This document shows positions 55,303-63,517 of a stretch of DNA of 64,000 nucleotides, piece by piece. Position 1 is the first letter of the stretch. The number at the start of each line of letters is the position of its first letter. The stretch spans positions 1 through 64,000 of the forward strand of contig NZ_QLJH01000006.1 of assembly GCF_003951315.1 (NCBI RefSeq), in the 5' to 3' direction. The position numbers and the translations under genes were made by a program. This stretch comes from Sphingomonas sp. S-NIH.Pt15_0812. GTDB taxonomy: Bacteria > Pseudomonadota > Alphaproteobacteria > Sphingomonadales > Sphingomonadaceae. The notes below the pieces were generated by a model, which saw nothing but the letters and a program-made list of their open reading frames with translations, was not told the DNA's origin and ran no database searches.

Positions 55303-55335
55303 AACGCCCGCTCCGGTCTGGCCGGAGCGGGCGTT
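55298..55335 (-). terminator. rho-independent terminator of the small membrane protein gene
   Basis: A 14-base perfect stem (AACGCCCGCTCCGG at 55303-55316 with its complement at 55322-55335) around a five-base loop; on the minus strand it runs into TTTT. It separates the gene at 55381-55650 from the dcw cluster. Confidence 0.85.
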
Positions 55336-55380
55336 CCCGTAAAATCCCCAAACGACCCGGTCGGGATCGTCCGGCCTAAG

Positions 55381-55650
55381 CTATTGTGCGGTCGCCTGAC
55401 TATTGGCGGTCGGCGGCGCGACGCCCATTTCGGCAAGCGGCTCGCCCGTCGAGGACGCCGGCGGCACGCTGTTGCCGGCGGCCATCTCGGCGACCAGATT
55501 GGCCTGCGCCGCACCGGGCACCGGCCGCTCGCGCGTCACCGAGCCGATGATCGCACTGGCCAGCGCAATGAGCAGGACGACGGCAGCGAGGCCGATCATG
55601 CCGACCTTGACGCGCTGCACCGTCTGCGAGGGTTCGGGAGCACCATTCAT
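55381..55650 (-). CDS. small single-pass membrane protein
   Basis: An 89-aa protein (from ATG 55650; the frame is open to 55683). One membrane helix (VGMIGLAAVVLLIALASAII) sits near residues 18-37, followed by a Pro/Ala/Glu periplasmic tail. No family is recognised with certainty. It is downstream of cysteine synthase on the same strand by 70 bases and has its own terminator. Confidence 0.7.
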   Translation of the reverse strand: MNGAPEPSQTVQRVKVGMIGLAAVVLLIALASAIIGSVTRERPVPGAAQANLVAEMAAGNSVPPASSTGEPLAEMGVAPPTANSQATAQ

Positions 55651-55720
55651 CGTGTGGGTGCAACCTAGTGTCTCACGCGACAATTCTCAACCCGCCGCGA
55701 CCGGATGCCCCGTTTCCGTC

Positions 55721-56689
55721 CTAAGCCAGACCCTTGGCCGCGCGCCACTCCGGGTTGTGGAGCGTCGACAGGTAGCGGAAGCCGGTGTCGCACAGGATCG
55801 TCGCGACTCGCGCGCCCGGCCCGATCTGTCTGGCGAGCAGGATCGCACCGGCGACGTTGATGCCCGACGACAGGCCCAGGCACAGCCCCTCCTCGTCCAG
55901 CAATCGCCGCACCCAATGATAGCCCTCGGCGTCGGAGACGCGGAACTGCGTGTCGATCGGCGCGCCTTCCAGATTGGCGGTGATCCGGCCCTGCCCGATC
56001 CCCTCCGCCACCGACGCGCCCTCCGCCTTCAACTCCCCGCACGCGTAATATTCGTAGAGCGCGGCGCCATGCGGGTCGGTCAGCGCGATGCGGATACCCT
56101 CGTCATGCGCCTTCAGCCCCATGCCGACGCCGGCCAGCGTGCCGCCGGTGCCCGCCGCGCAGGTGAAGCCGTCGACGCGGCCCTCCATCTGCGTCCAGAT
56201 CTCCTCGGCAGTGCCGGTGATATGGGCGCGACGATTGGCGATATTGTCGAACTGGTTGGCCCAGATCGCACCCGGCGTCTCCTCCGCCAGCCGGCGCGAG
56301 GTGTGGACGAAATGGCAGGGCGAGGAATAGGGCGCGGCCGGCACCAGCACCAGCTCCGCGCCCAGGGCGCGCAACGTGTCCATCTTCTCGCGGCTCTGCG
56401 TCTCCGGCATGACGATGACGGTGCGATAGCCCTTGGCATTGGCGACCAGGGCCAGGCCGATGCCGGTATTGCCGGCCGTGCCCTCGACGATCGTGCCGCC
56501 GGGCAACAGCGCGCCGCGCTCCTCGGCATCCTCGATGATCGCCAGCGCGGCGCGATCCTTCACCGACGCGCCGGGATTCGCATATTCGCACTTGCCGAAG
56601 ATATCGCCGCCGGCCGCCTCGCTCGGCCCCTTGAGCCGGACGAGCGGGGTATTGCCGATTAGGGACAGCGTGTCGGGGATGATGGCCAT
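55721..56689 (-). CDS. cysteine synthase (CysK/CBS-family PLP enzyme)
   Basis: A 322-aa fold-type II PLP enzyme making L-cysteine from O-acetylserine and sulphide. The PLP lysine is in NPGASVKDRAALAII, the substrate loop is VEGTAGNTGIGLALVA and the phosphate clamp is CAAGTGGTLAGVG. The EGTAGNTG form of the loop is the variant common in alphaproteobacterial cysteine synthase A. ATG 56689 gives the normal N terminus MAIIPDTLSLIGNTPLVRL; the open frame upstream is unrelated. Divergent from the MliC-like gene across 186 bases. Confidence 0.93.
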   Translation of the reverse strand: MAIIPDTLSLIGNTPLVRLKGPSEAAGGDIFGKCEYANPGASVKDRAALAIIEDAEERGALLPGGTIVEGTAGNTGIGLALVANAKGYRTVIVMPETQSREKMDTLRALGAELVLVPAAPYSSPCHFVHTSRRLAEETPGAIWANQFDNIANRRAHITGTAEEIWTQMEGRVDGFTCAAGTGGTLAGVGMGLKAHDEGIRIALTDPHGAALYEYYACGELKAEGASVAEGIGQGRITANLEGAPIDTQFRVSDAEGYHWVRRLLDEEGLCLGLSSGINVAGAILLARQIGPGARVATILCDTGFRYLSTLHNPEWRAAKGLA

Positions 56690-56875
56690 GCCGCGCCATA
56701 CGCCCGCCACGCCGCCGGGCCAAGCGAGGGTCGCTTTGCCCCGGACAAGCCCGGCTAATGCCGCCGGCCGCCGCCTCAATGCCGACCGGGCGAGGCTCGG
56801 ATCGCCCCAGGAATAACGATTGCCGACGCAACAATACTTGACGCGTCGTGCTGCATTCGCGAAGCGCAGGTCGCT

Positions 56876-57259
56876 ATGAAAAGCTTCCTTCCCCTGCTCG
56901 CCGCCCCGCTGATGGCTCTCGCCGCCTGCAACTCGCAGCCGTCCACGCCGGAAGTGGTCGATGCCAATCCCGATCCCATGGCCAACCAGATCGCCAACGC
57001 CGCGCCCGTCGAGCTGCCGCCGGCGATCCGCGCCGACAAGACCTTCCGCTGCTCGGACAGCTCGCTGGTCGGCGTCACCTTCTTCCAGGGCGACAAGCAG
57101 GTGCTGGTGCGCGCGCCGTCGACCGCGACGGCCGTCCGCCTGACCGCGCCCGAGGCCGGCAAGCCCTACACCGCCGAGGGCGGCTGGACGCTGAGCGGCG
57201 ACGAGAAGAATGTCACGGTCACCGCACCAGGTAAGAAGGCCCTGTCCTGCCACGTCTAA
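56876..57259 (+). CDS. lipoprotein with MliC-like domain
   Basis: A 127-aa lipoprotein: signal MKSFLPLLAAPLMALAACN with lipobox LAAC and predicted lipidated Cys18. The C-terminal 75 residues (TFRCSDSSLVGVTFFQGDKQ to GKPYTAEGGWTLSGDEKN, ending LSCHV) follow the pattern of the membrane-bound lysozyme inhibitor MliC: a Cys near the start and one near the end that could form the disulphide, with a G-x-x-Y turn in the middle. If so it would inhibit C-type lysozyme at the cell surface. AGG five bases before the ATG serves as ribosome site; a terminator follows. Confidence 0.78.
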   Translation: MKSFLPLLAAPLMALAACNSQPSTPEVVDANPDPMANQIANAAPVELPPAIRADKTFRCSDSSLVGVTFFQGDKQVLVRAPSTATAVRLTAPEAGKPYTAEGGWTLSGDEKNVTVTAPGKKALSCHV

Positions 57260-57285
57260 GGTCGGCCTGACGTCGATCCTCTCAG

Positions 57286-57313
57286 GGCCGGCGGTGCGAA
57301 CCGCCGGCCTTTT
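57286..57313 (+). terminator. rho-independent terminator after the MliC-like gene
   Basis: GGCCGGCGG at 57286-57294 and CCGCCGGCC at 57301-57309 form a nine-base perfect GC stem with a six-base loop, followed by TTTT. Confidence 0.87.
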
Positions 57314-57399
57314 GCTGTCCGGTCTTTCCCTCCGCGACCGGATCTATGCCGTTCGGATGCTTGCAAGACCCGATGGTTGGCCCCACCATGGGGACGACC

Positions 57400-58128
57400 A
57401 TGGACCGCCTCGACCCGCTTCTCGTGCTCAGCGCCTATGCGGTGGGCGTCTTCCCGATGGCAGACGATCGCGAGGCGGACCAATGCTATTGGGTCGAGCC
57501 CAAGCGGCGCGCCATCCTGCCGCTCGACGGCTTCCACCTCTCCCGCTCGCTCCGCAAGGTCATCGCGCAGGACCGGTTCCGCGTCACCGCGGACACCGCC
57601 TTCGAGCGCACGATCCGGCTCTGCGCCGAAAGCGCCGAGGATCGTCCCGAGACCTGGATCAGCCATCCCATCGAGCAGGTGTTCCTCGATCTGCATCAGC
57701 GCGGGCTGGCGCATTCGGTCGAATGCTGGCTGGACGATCAACTGGTCGGCGGCCTCTACGGCCTGGCACTGGGCCGCGCCTTTTTCGGCGAGAGCATGGT
57801 CAGCCGCGCCACCGACGCGTCCAAGGTCGCGCTCGCCTGGCTCGTCGCGCGGCTGCGGGTGGGCGGCTTCACCCTGCTCGACTGCCAGTTCCAGACCGCC
57901 CACCTCGCCACGATGGGCGCGGTGGAGATCGATCGGTCCGACTATATGGCGTTGCTGGGCGCGGCGCTGGGCGACGGCGCCGCATCCTCGCCGGCCGACT
58001 CGTCCGGCTCGGCGGCGGGCGGCGGCGATTTCGCGGCGCTCGACCGCTTGGCCGGCGCGGCCAGCGTTTCCGTGGCGGGACCGGTATCGGGGAAGGACAT
58101 CGTGCAGCTCTTGACCCACACGTCGTAG
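57400..58128 (+). CDS. aat: leucyl/phenylalanyl-tRNA--protein transferase
   Basis: A 242-aa N-end-rule enzyme that adds Leu or Phe to N-terminal Arg or Lys, marking proteins for ClpSAP. Signatures: YAVGVFPMADD at the N terminus, WVEPKRRAILPLDGFHLSRS, VECWLDDQLVGGLYGLALGR then AFFGESM, and LLDCQFQTAHLATMGAVEI. ATG 57400 is chosen as closest to the conserved start; ATGs at 57346, 57373 and 57388 are in frame. The last 60 or so codons (Ser/Gly/Ala-rich linker then GKDIVQLLTHTS) run antisense over the 3' end of the DUF2155 gene for 187 bases. Confidence 0.93.
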   Translation: MDRLDPLLVLSAYAVGVFPMADDREADQCYWVEPKRRAILPLDGFHLSRSLRKVIAQDRFRVTADTAFERTIRLCAESAEDRPETWISHPIEQVFLDLHQRGLAHSVECWLDDQLVGGLYGLALGRAFFGESMVSRATDASKVALAWLVARLRVGGFTLLDCQFQTAHLATMGAVEIDRSDYMALLGAALGDGAASSPADSSGSAAGGGDFAALDRLAGAASVSVAGPVSGKDIVQLLTHTS

Positions 58129-58598
58129 ACGGGGTGCTGGACGACGTTGAGCCCCGGCCGCTCCTTGAACAGCCAGCCGGAGAAATGCCGACGCCAGATC
58201 CTGTCGGCACCGCGCACGTCCACCTGCATGAACGCGCCGGTCAGTTGATCCTGCTCCCAGGGGGCGGTGCGTTCGCAGGCGCGCAGGCGCAGCACCACGT
58301 CACCGGTGCGCTTGGCGTCGCCCGGTCGCATCGTCACGTCGCGGCTTTCGCCATTGCGCTTGTTGAGCAGGCCGATCACCGCGACGCGTTGCGCCATCGG
58401 CGTCACGCTTGATGCGGCGGCGACAGTGCCGTTCGCGTCGACCGTCTCGATGTCGCTGCGCGTCGATTCGGGCAGGATCTGCTCGATCCGGTGACCGCCG
58501 GCCAGCGGCGTGCGGCGGTCCTGATAGGCGCGCCAGCCGAACCAGCCGCCAATCGCCAGCGCCACGGCCACCAGGGCCGCGGCGATCCAGCGAATCAT
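57942..58598 (-). CDS. DUF2155 domain membrane-anchored protein
   Basis: A 218-aa protein with an N-terminal membrane anchor (MIRWIAAALVAVALAIGGWF) and a DUF2155 domain including LRACERTAPWEQDQLTGAFM, FSGWLFKERPGLNVVQHPVY and VWVKSCTMSFP. DUF2155 proteins are small periplasmic proteins of alphaproteobacteria of unknown function. A Pro/Ser/Ala tail of about 45 residues follows the domain, and its coding sequence overlaps the end of aat on the other strand. The ATG lies in the stop of the NDUFA12-like gene (ATGA). Confidence 0.88.
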   Translation of the reverse strand: MIRWIAAALVAVALAIGGWFGWRAYQDRRTPLAGGHRIEQILPESTRSDIETVDANGTVAAASSVTPMAQRVAVIGLLNKRNGESRDVTMRPGDAKRTGDVVLRLRACERTAPWEQDQLTGAFMQVDVRGADRIWRRHFSGWLFKERPGLNVVQHPVYDVWVKSCTMSFPDTGPATETLAAPAKRSSAAKSPPPAAEPDESAGEDAAPSPSAAPSNAI

Positions 58599-58990
58599 CC
58601 CTCCGGCGTCCAGGCTTCGTAATCGCCGGTGGCGGCGGCGCGGACGCCCCCCTTCTCCAGCGCGCCGGACGGGCGATAGGCCAGCGGCGTGCCGGTCAGG
58701 TTCGGCAGGGCCGGCTTCTGCCACGGCCGGACCGGGGGCAGCGCCTTGGACGGCACGTCGTCGATCTGGTGGTGCAGCCAGCTGAACCAGTCGGGCGGCA
58801 CCCGGCTGGCATCGTTGGAGCCCTGGTAGATCACCCAGCGGCGCGGGTTGCCGGCGGTGTCGGTGCCGCCTTCATAATAGACGTTGCCCAGCTCGTCCTC
58901 GCCGACGCGCGCCTTGCCGCGCAGGCCGTACAGCATGGTGCCCCAGGAGGCGCCGTTCCACCAGGTGAAGGGATTGAGGTTGATGCCCAT
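58595..58990 (-). CDS. NDUFA12-like (complex I 17.2 kDa subunit) family protein
   Basis: A 131-aa protein of the NDUFA12 family. The characteristic sequence is ARVGEDELGNVYYEGGTDTA followed by PRRWVIYQGSNDASRVPPDW and FSWLHHQIDD. In alphaproteobacteria and mitochondria this is an accessory subunit of NADH:ubiquinone oxidoreductase on the matrix or cytoplasmic arm. ATG 58990 is used since the upstream frame has no similarity. Coupled to DUF2155 by a four-base overlap, an arrangement common in alphaproteobacteria. Confidence 0.92.
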   Translation of the reverse strand: MGINLNPFTWWNGASWGTMLYGLRGKARVGEDELGNVYYEGGTDTAGNPRRWVIYQGSNDASRVPPDWFSWLHHQIDDVPSKALPPVRPWQKPALPNLTGTPLAYRPSGALEKGGVRAAATGDYEAWTPEG

Positions 58991-59022
58991 GGACCAGCGC
59001 TTACCGCGACCCGCGCCGCGCT

Positions 59023-59526
59023 TCAACCACCAGCATGGGGGCCGTCGGGCAACGTCCACTCTACCCGGTCGCCCTCACCCAGGCCAAGTTCCGCCATGCG
59101 GCCACCGCGCACCTCCAGCACCGCCGCCACCGGCTCGCCCGAGGAGAGCGGCGTCTCGTCGAGCGGGACCGTGTTTTCCGCGATCCGGGCGATGGTGCCG
59201 TCCGGCCGGATGAACACGATATCCAGCGAAGACGGGGTGTTCCTCATCCAGAAGCTGGTCGCGACCGGCGGGCCGCCATCCGGCGGATAGGGCGCGAACA
59301 GCATCGCGAAATCCGGGCCCAGGCCGGTGCGGTACATCAGCCCCTTTTCCTGCTGCGCCGCCGTGCGGGCGAGTTCGGCCTGGAAGACATGGCGTCCACT
59401 TGCTCCCGTGAGCGTGACGGGGATCGTGGCGACCGCCTCATCCTGCCCGCCCGCGCTGCCCCGGCAGGCGGAGGGACCGACCAGCGCCGCCGCGAGCGCC
59501 AGTCGGAGCAGGCGATGGCGAATCAT
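59023..59526 (-). CDS. DUF192 family exported protein
   Basis: A 167-aa protein with an N-terminal hydrophobic signal and a Cys in [11 protein letters not shown], so it may be a lipoprotein. The DUF192 core has [35 protein letters not shown] and [19 protein letters not shown]. Function is unknown; the family often sits beside cold-shock genes in alphaproteobacteria. ATG 59526 overlaps the stop of the cold-shock gene (ATGA). Confidence 0.9.
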   Translation of the reverse strand: MIRHRLLRLALAAALVGPSACRGSAGGQDEAVATIPVTLTGASGRHVFQAELARTAAQQEKGLMYRTGLGPDFAMLFAPYPPDGGPPVATSFWMRNTPSSLDIVFIRPDGTIARIAENTVPLDETPLSSGEPVAAVLEVRGGRMAELGLGEGDRVEWTLPDGPHAGG

Positions 59527-60125
59527 GCCTCGGCTGGCTCGACCAGCACGGCGAGCGGCCCCTTGCGGCCGTCCACGACGCGGGCGCGCAATGGCTGGTC
59601 CGGCTCCACCGTCATCACGCCGCCGCGCCGCAACGTCTCCATATGCACAAAGACGTCCGCCCCGTCGCTGTCGCGGACCAGGAAGCCATAGCCCTTCAGC
59701 CGGTTGAACCATTTCACCACGGTCGGCTCGAAGGGCCCGGCACGATCGATCAGGCCGACCGGATCGACCCGATCCGCCCCCAGGCGCGGCCGGGGCGCGG
59801 TGGGTTCCTCCACCGCCTCCGACAGGTCGATCGTCAGCACCTCGCGCGCCTGATAGCCGCGCCCGCGCTGGACTGCCCGCGCCTCGACCCGCGCCCCCTC
59901 GGGCAGGCTGCGGCGGCCATGCGATTGCAAGACGCTGAAATGCACCAGAACGTCGCCGATGGACGGATCGTCGGACACGGCGAAACCGAACCCGCGCGTC
60001 ACATCGAACCATTTGATGACGCCGCTGATCGCGATCTCACCATCTTCGACCGAACCGCCGCCCGATCCCCCGTTGGTTACGCTGCCCCTGTCGGGCACGC
60101 TCCCACCTTGCGTGTCCAATTGCAT
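59523..60125 (-). CDS. double cold-shock-domain protein
   Basis: A 200-aa nucleic-acid-binding protein with two cold-shock domains: [19 protein letters not shown] with DVLVHFS near residues 34-70, and [19 protein letters not shown] with DVFVHME near 135-165. Both contain the RNP1-like aromatic patches (KGYGF/RGFGF) and RNP2-like VFVH/VLVH. Two-domain CSPs of this sort are typical of alphaproteobacteria (CspD-like in Caulobacter). An N-terminal Gly/Ser-rich segment precedes domain 1. It heads the operon with DUF192. Confidence 0.92.
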   Translation of the reverse strand: MQLDTQGGSVPDRGSVTNGGSGGGSVEDGEIAISGVIKWFDVTRGFGFAVSDDPSIGDVLVHFSVLQSHGRRSLPEGARVEARAVQRGRGYQAREVLTIDLSEAVEEPTAPRPRLGADRVDPVGLIDRAGPFEPTVVKWFNRLKGYGFLVRDSDGADVFVHMETLRRGGVMTVEPDQPLRARVVDGRKGPLAVLVEPAEA

Positions 60126-60148
60126 AAGTCACCCCTGACGGGGCCTTG

Positions 60149-60724
60149 CTACCATGGATCGCCCTCGTCGCAATGCTCAAGCGTTACCGCATCGTTAAAT
60201 TCCGGGACATCGCCCGGCCCGGCCTCGACGATCCGGCGCGCCACGGCGAAGCCATGCCCCGCCCGCACCATCGCCGCGATCTGCTTCTGCCGGCGGGCGG
60301 GATCGGCCGGCTCGGTGGCGAACGGCCCGATCCGCTTGCGCTTGGCAAAGGCCAGCGCACTAGCCCCCTCCCCCTGGGCGGCGATGGTCCGCGCCGGCAC
60401 GGCATCCGCGTCGTCGACCCGCGCCTGGCGTAGCGCATCGGCGACGCGACTCGCGCCGAAACCCCGCCTGGTCAACGACATGGCCTTGTTCTCGGCATAG
60501 AAACGATCGTCGATATAGCCCAGGCCCGCCATCCGCTCGGCGACCGCCGCCGGGTCGACCGGGTCGCCCTCCCAGCCCCGCTCGCGGATCTTGCGCCGCA
60601 GGTAATCGGTCAGTTTTCCGCGGGTGGTGGCGAAACGCTCGACATAGCGGAGCGCGAGGCGATCGAGCGCAGCCGCGTCGAGCGCGGGGGGCGGCGTACG
60701 CGTTCGGGAGCCTCTGGGCGACAT
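60149..60724 (-). CDS. recX: RecX family regulatory protein
   Basis: A 191-aa protein with the three-helix RecX repeats: ALDRLALRYVERFATTRGKL then TDYLRRKIRERG, YIDDRFYAENKAMSLTRRGF, and a C-terminal repeat (RQKQIAAMVRAGHGFAVARR). RecX inhibits RecA filament extension. recA is not in the window. ATG 60724 begins the known N terminus; the longer open frame upstream is antisense to the acyl-AMP ligase. Divergent from that gene by 72 bases. Confidence 0.9.
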   Translation of the reverse strand: MSPRGSRTRTPPPALDAAALDRLALRYVERFATTRGKLTDYLRRKIRERGWEGDPVDPAAVAERMAGLGYIDDRFYAENKAMSLTRRGFGASRVADALRQARVDDADAVPARTIAAQGEGASALAFAKRKRIGPFATEPADPARRQKQIAAMVRAGHGFAVARRIVEAGPGDVPEFNDAVTLEHCDEGDPW

Positions 60725-60796
60725 TCGCCTTGTTTGTGCCACATAGCCTAAGGAAGAGATAGCGTGACGAATTGCCCCCGAAGGACCTTGGCCTAG

Positions 60797-62545
60797 ATGA
60801 CGACCGCTCCCACCCCCCAGTCCGCGCCGATTGCGACGCCGACCGAGGACGCGCTGCCGCGTCGCTATGCGAATTTCGCGACGCTGGGCGAGGCGCTGGA
60901 CTATGCCGCCACGGGCGTGCGCGGGCTGAATTTCCACGATGCGCGCGGCACGCTGGTCCGTCCCTATGGCTTTGCCGAGCTGCGCGACGATGCGCTGACC
61001 ACGGCGCGACGGCTGATCGCGGCGGGCGTGGCGCCCGAGGATCGCATCGCGCTGGTCGCCGAGACCTCGGCCGAATTCGCCGCCCTGTTCTTCGGCGTGG
61101 TCTATGCCGGCGCCTGGCCGGTGCCGCTGCCGCTGCCGACCTCGTTCGGCGGGCGGGATTCGTACATCGACCAGCTGCGCGTCCAGCTCGGCAGCTGCGA
61201 CCCCAGGATGCTGATCTATCCGCCCGAACTCGCCGACATGGCCAAGGCGGCGGCGGAGGCCTGCGGCGTCGAGGGCACTGACTGGGCCAGCTTCGCCGAA
61301 CAGCCCGCGCCGGATGTCGCGCTGCCCGAGGCGACGTCGGACCAGATCGCCTATCTCCAATATTCCAGCGGTTCGACCCGCTTCCCCCACGGCGTCGCGA
61401 TCACGCACGAGGCATTGCTCAACAATCTGGCGGCGCACAGCCATGGCATGGCGATCGGCCCGACCGATCGCTGCGTCTCCTGGCTGCCCTGGTATCACGA
61501 CATGGGCCTGGTCGGCTGCTTCCTGTCGCCGGTCGCCAACCAGGTGTCGACCGACTATCTGAAGACCGAGGATTTCGCGCGTCGCCCGCTCGCCTGGCTC
61601 GACCTGATCAGCCGCAACCAGGGCACGACCCTGTCCTATTCGCCGACCTTCGGCTATGACATCTGCGCGCGCCGCATGTCGTCGCAGACCAAGGCATCGG
61701 ACCGGTTCGACCTGTCGCGCTGGCGCGTCGCGGGCAATGGCGCGGACATGATCCGCCCCGACGTGATGCAGAAGTTCGTCGACGCCTTTGCCGATGCCGG
61801 CTTCCAGGCTAGCGCCTTCCTGCCCTCCTATGGTCTTGCCGAGGCGACGCTGGCCGTGTCGCTGATGCCGCCGGGCGAGGGGATCCGCGTCGAGCTGGTC
61901 GAGGAGACCGAATTGTCGGGCGCCGATCGCGACGGCAACCGGCCGCAGCGGTTCCGCGCGATCGTCAATTGCGGCAAGCCGGTGCGCGACATGACGGTCG
62001 AGATCCGCGAGGAGGACGGCACGCCGCTGCCCGAGCGGGCGATCGGCAAGGTCTGGTGCAAGGGGCCGTCGGTGATGGTCGGCTATTTCCGCGACCCCGC
62101 CGCGACCGAGGCGTGCATGGCCGATGGCTGGCTGGATACCGGCGACATGGGCTATATGTCGGACGGCTATATCTACATCGTCGGTCGCGCCAAGGACATG
62201 ATCATCGTCAACGGCAAGAATCACTGGCCGCAGGACATCGAATGGGCGGTGGAGCAGCTGCCGGGCTTCAAGGCCGGCGACATCGCCGCCTTCGCGATCA
62301 CCACGCCGGGTGGCGAGGAGACGCCGGCGGTGCTGGTCCAGTGCCGCAGCAGCGACGAGGCCGAGCGCGGCCGGTTGCGCGACGCGATCCGCGAGCGGGT
62401 GCGCTCGGTGACCGGCATGAACTGCGTGATCGAGCTGATCCCGCCGCGAACGCTGCCCCGCACTTCCTCGGGCAAGCTGAGCCGGGCCAAGGCGCGCAAC
62501 CTCTATCTGGCGGGCGAGATCAAGCCCTACGACATCGCCGCCTGA
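60797..62545 (+). CDS. fatty acyl-AMP ligase (FAAL family)
   Basis: A 582-aa adenylate-forming enzyme. The P-loop is YLQYSSGSTRFPHGV, the A5 region is LPSYGLAEATLAVSL and the A7 region DGWLDTGDMGYMSDG. The C-terminal Lys lies in PRTSSGKLSRAKAR. It resembles fatty acyl-AMP ligases that activate fatty acids for transfer to an acyl carrier protein. Close homologues are linked to sphingolipid synthesis in Caulobacter and Sphingomonas, which would suit the organism, but no serine palmitoyltransferase or ACP gene is in the window. Confidence is high for the family, moderate for the pathway. Confidence 0.9.
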   Translation: MTTAPTPQSAPIATPTEDALPRRYANFATLGEALDYAATGVRGLNFHDARGTLVRPYGFAELRDDALTTARRLIAAGVAPEDRIALVAETSAEFAALFFGVVYAGAWPVPLPLPTSFGGRDSYIDQLRVQLGSCDPRMLIYPPELADMAKAAAEACGVEGTDWASFAEQPAPDVALPEATSDQIAYLQYSSGSTRFPHGVAITHEALLNNLAAHSHGMAIGPTDRCVSWLPWYHDMGLVGCFLSPVANQVSTDYLKTEDFARRPLAWLDLISRNQGTTLSYSPTFGYDICARRMSSQTKASDRFDLSRWRVAGNGADMIRPDVMQKFVDAFADAGFQASAFLPSYGLAEATLAVSLMPPGEGIRVELVEETELSGADRDGNRPQRFRAIVNCGKPVRDMTVEIREEDGTPLPERAIGKVWCKGPSVMVGYFRDPAATEACMADGWLDTGDMGYMSDGYIYIVGRAKDMIIVNGKNHWPQDIEWAVEQLPGFKAGDIAAFAITTPGGEETPAVLVQCRSSDEAERGRLRDAIRERVRSVTGMNCVIELIPPRTLPRTSSGKLSRAKARNLYLAGEIKPYDIAA

Positions 62546-62586
62546 GGGCGGCAGGTCGGGGTGATCGCCAGCGCACCGTCATGGAT

Positions 62587-62618
62587 CGCACCATCCCGGC
62601 CAGGGCCGGGATGGTGCG
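62587..62618. terminator. hairpin between FAAL and DUF3140 genes
   Basis: A perfect inverted repeat CGCACCATCCCGGCC / GGCCGGGATGGTGCG around a two-base centre. It lies between convergent genes and could stop both; no T tract follows. Confidence 0.55.
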
Positions 62619-62642
62619 TGGTGACAGCGAAGTTCGATAGTC

Positions 62643-62662
62643 TGACAGGGTCCGACAGGGTC
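62643..62662 (+). repeat. short tandem direct repeat
   Basis: The ten-base unit GACAGGGTCC occurs twice in tandem, with GACA starting a third copy. It lies in the 142-base non-coding gap before the DUF3140 gene end, where no other feature is seen. Confidence 0.6.
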
Positions 62663-62687
62663 CGACATCCGCTGAGAGGCCGTCCGC

Positions 62688-63011
62688 CTATTTCAGCGGA
62701 TCGTGCCCCCAATTCATCAGCGAATAGCGCCAGGTGGAATCGTCCTTGTCCTTCTTCTCGTCCGGACCACCCTGCGCCAGGTGGCGGTGCACATAGCCGA
62801 CCACCTTCTGCATGTGCGCATAGTCGTCGTCGGTCAGGTCGGCCTTCTTCTTGTGCTTGATCGCGACGATTCGCTCGCCCGAGTCATGGCCGACGCCGGT
62901 GCCGGAATCCTTGCTCTCCTCGGTCTTCAGCCATTTTTCCAGTTCGGACGGGGTCATGTTGACCGCCTCGCTGAACTCCTTCCACACCTGATCGTGATCG
63001 ATCTCGGCCAT
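62688..63011 (-). CDS. DUF3140 family protein
   Basis: A 107-aa hydrophilic protein of the DUF3140 family: VWKEFSEAVNMTPSELEKWL, then SGERIVAIKHKKKADLTDDD and MQKVVGYVHRHLAQ. There is no signal peptide or membrane helix. Function unknown; the family is found with stress-related small proteins in several bacteria. A near-match EcfG promoter lies just upstream. The ATG at 63011 is the only good start. Confidence 0.85.
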   Translation of the reverse strand: MAEIDHDQVWKEFSEAVNMTPSELEKWLKTEESKDSGTGVGHDSGERIVAIKHKKKADLTDDDYAHMQKVVGYVHRHLAQGGPDEKKDKDDSTWRYSLMNWGHDPLK

Positions 63012-63037
63012 ATGCTGCTCCTCTGTCCGTCACCGCC

Positions 63038-63062
63038 AACGCCCTGGCCCCGGGACGGTTGC
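63038..63062 (-). promoter_or_regulatory. possible EcfG-like promoter of the DUF3140 gene
   Basis: On the minus strand GCAAC, 16 bases, CGTT: a correct -10 and spacing with one change in the -35 (GGAAC expected). The distance of 27 bases to the ATG is suitable. The site overlaps nothing else but the upstream MAPEG gene ends there, so it could be chance. Confidence 0.3.
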
Positions 63063-63064
63063 GG

Positions 63065-63457
63065 TCAGACGGTGAGCAGCGCCGCGATCGCCCGCTGATA
63101 GACGACCGCCGCCCGGACGAAGTCGACCAGGAAGCCGATCCACATCGCCGAGACGATGGCGAGCGATGCCAGGTCGAGCCGCCACGCGCGCCGCCCCTCG
63201 CCCTCGCGCAGCCATGCCGCCGCATGGCCGATGCGCACGACGACGAAGATCCAGGCCAGGAGCACCTGCGCCACCCCCGCCTGCCGTGCGAGCATCAGCA
63301 GCGGGATCAGTCCCAGCACCAGCATCGGCGGCACAAACATGCCCGCTGCATCGGTGCCGCCCGCCCCCCGCGTCCGCCGCACCAGCAGCGCGGACCAGAG
63401 CCCCAGCATCAGCGTCGCCAGCGCGAAGCCCGGCCAGAGGATATGCAGCAGAACCAT
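63065..63457 (-). CDS. MAPEG-family membrane protein
   Basis: A 130-aa protein with four hydrophobic segments (ILWPGFALATLMLGLWSALL, FVPPMLVLGLIPLLMLARQA, VAQVLLAWIFVVVRIGHAAA, LASLAIVSAMWIGFLVDFVR). The arrangement and the FVVVRIGHAAAW stretch fit the MAPEG family (eicosanoid and glutathione metabolism), as annotated for many bacterial short members whose substrate is unknown. It is upstream of the DUF3140 gene by 53 bases on the same strand. Confidence 0.78.
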   Translation of the reverse strand: MVLLHILWPGFALATLMLGLWSALLVRRTRGAGGTDAAGMFVPPMLVLGLIPLLMLARQAGVAQVLLAWIFVVVRIGHAAAWLREGEGRRAWRLDLASLAIVSAMWIGFLVDFVRAAVVYQRAIAALLTV

Positions 63458-63517
63458 AAGCCGACCCCTCCCAGCGATCCTGCCATAGTGATCGGGATCG
63501 AGGCATGTTCCAGGCCG

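Noticed and set aside
60149-62224. A 691-aa version of RecX
   Set aside because: Only the last 191 residues match RecX; the rest is antisense to the acyl-AMP ligase.
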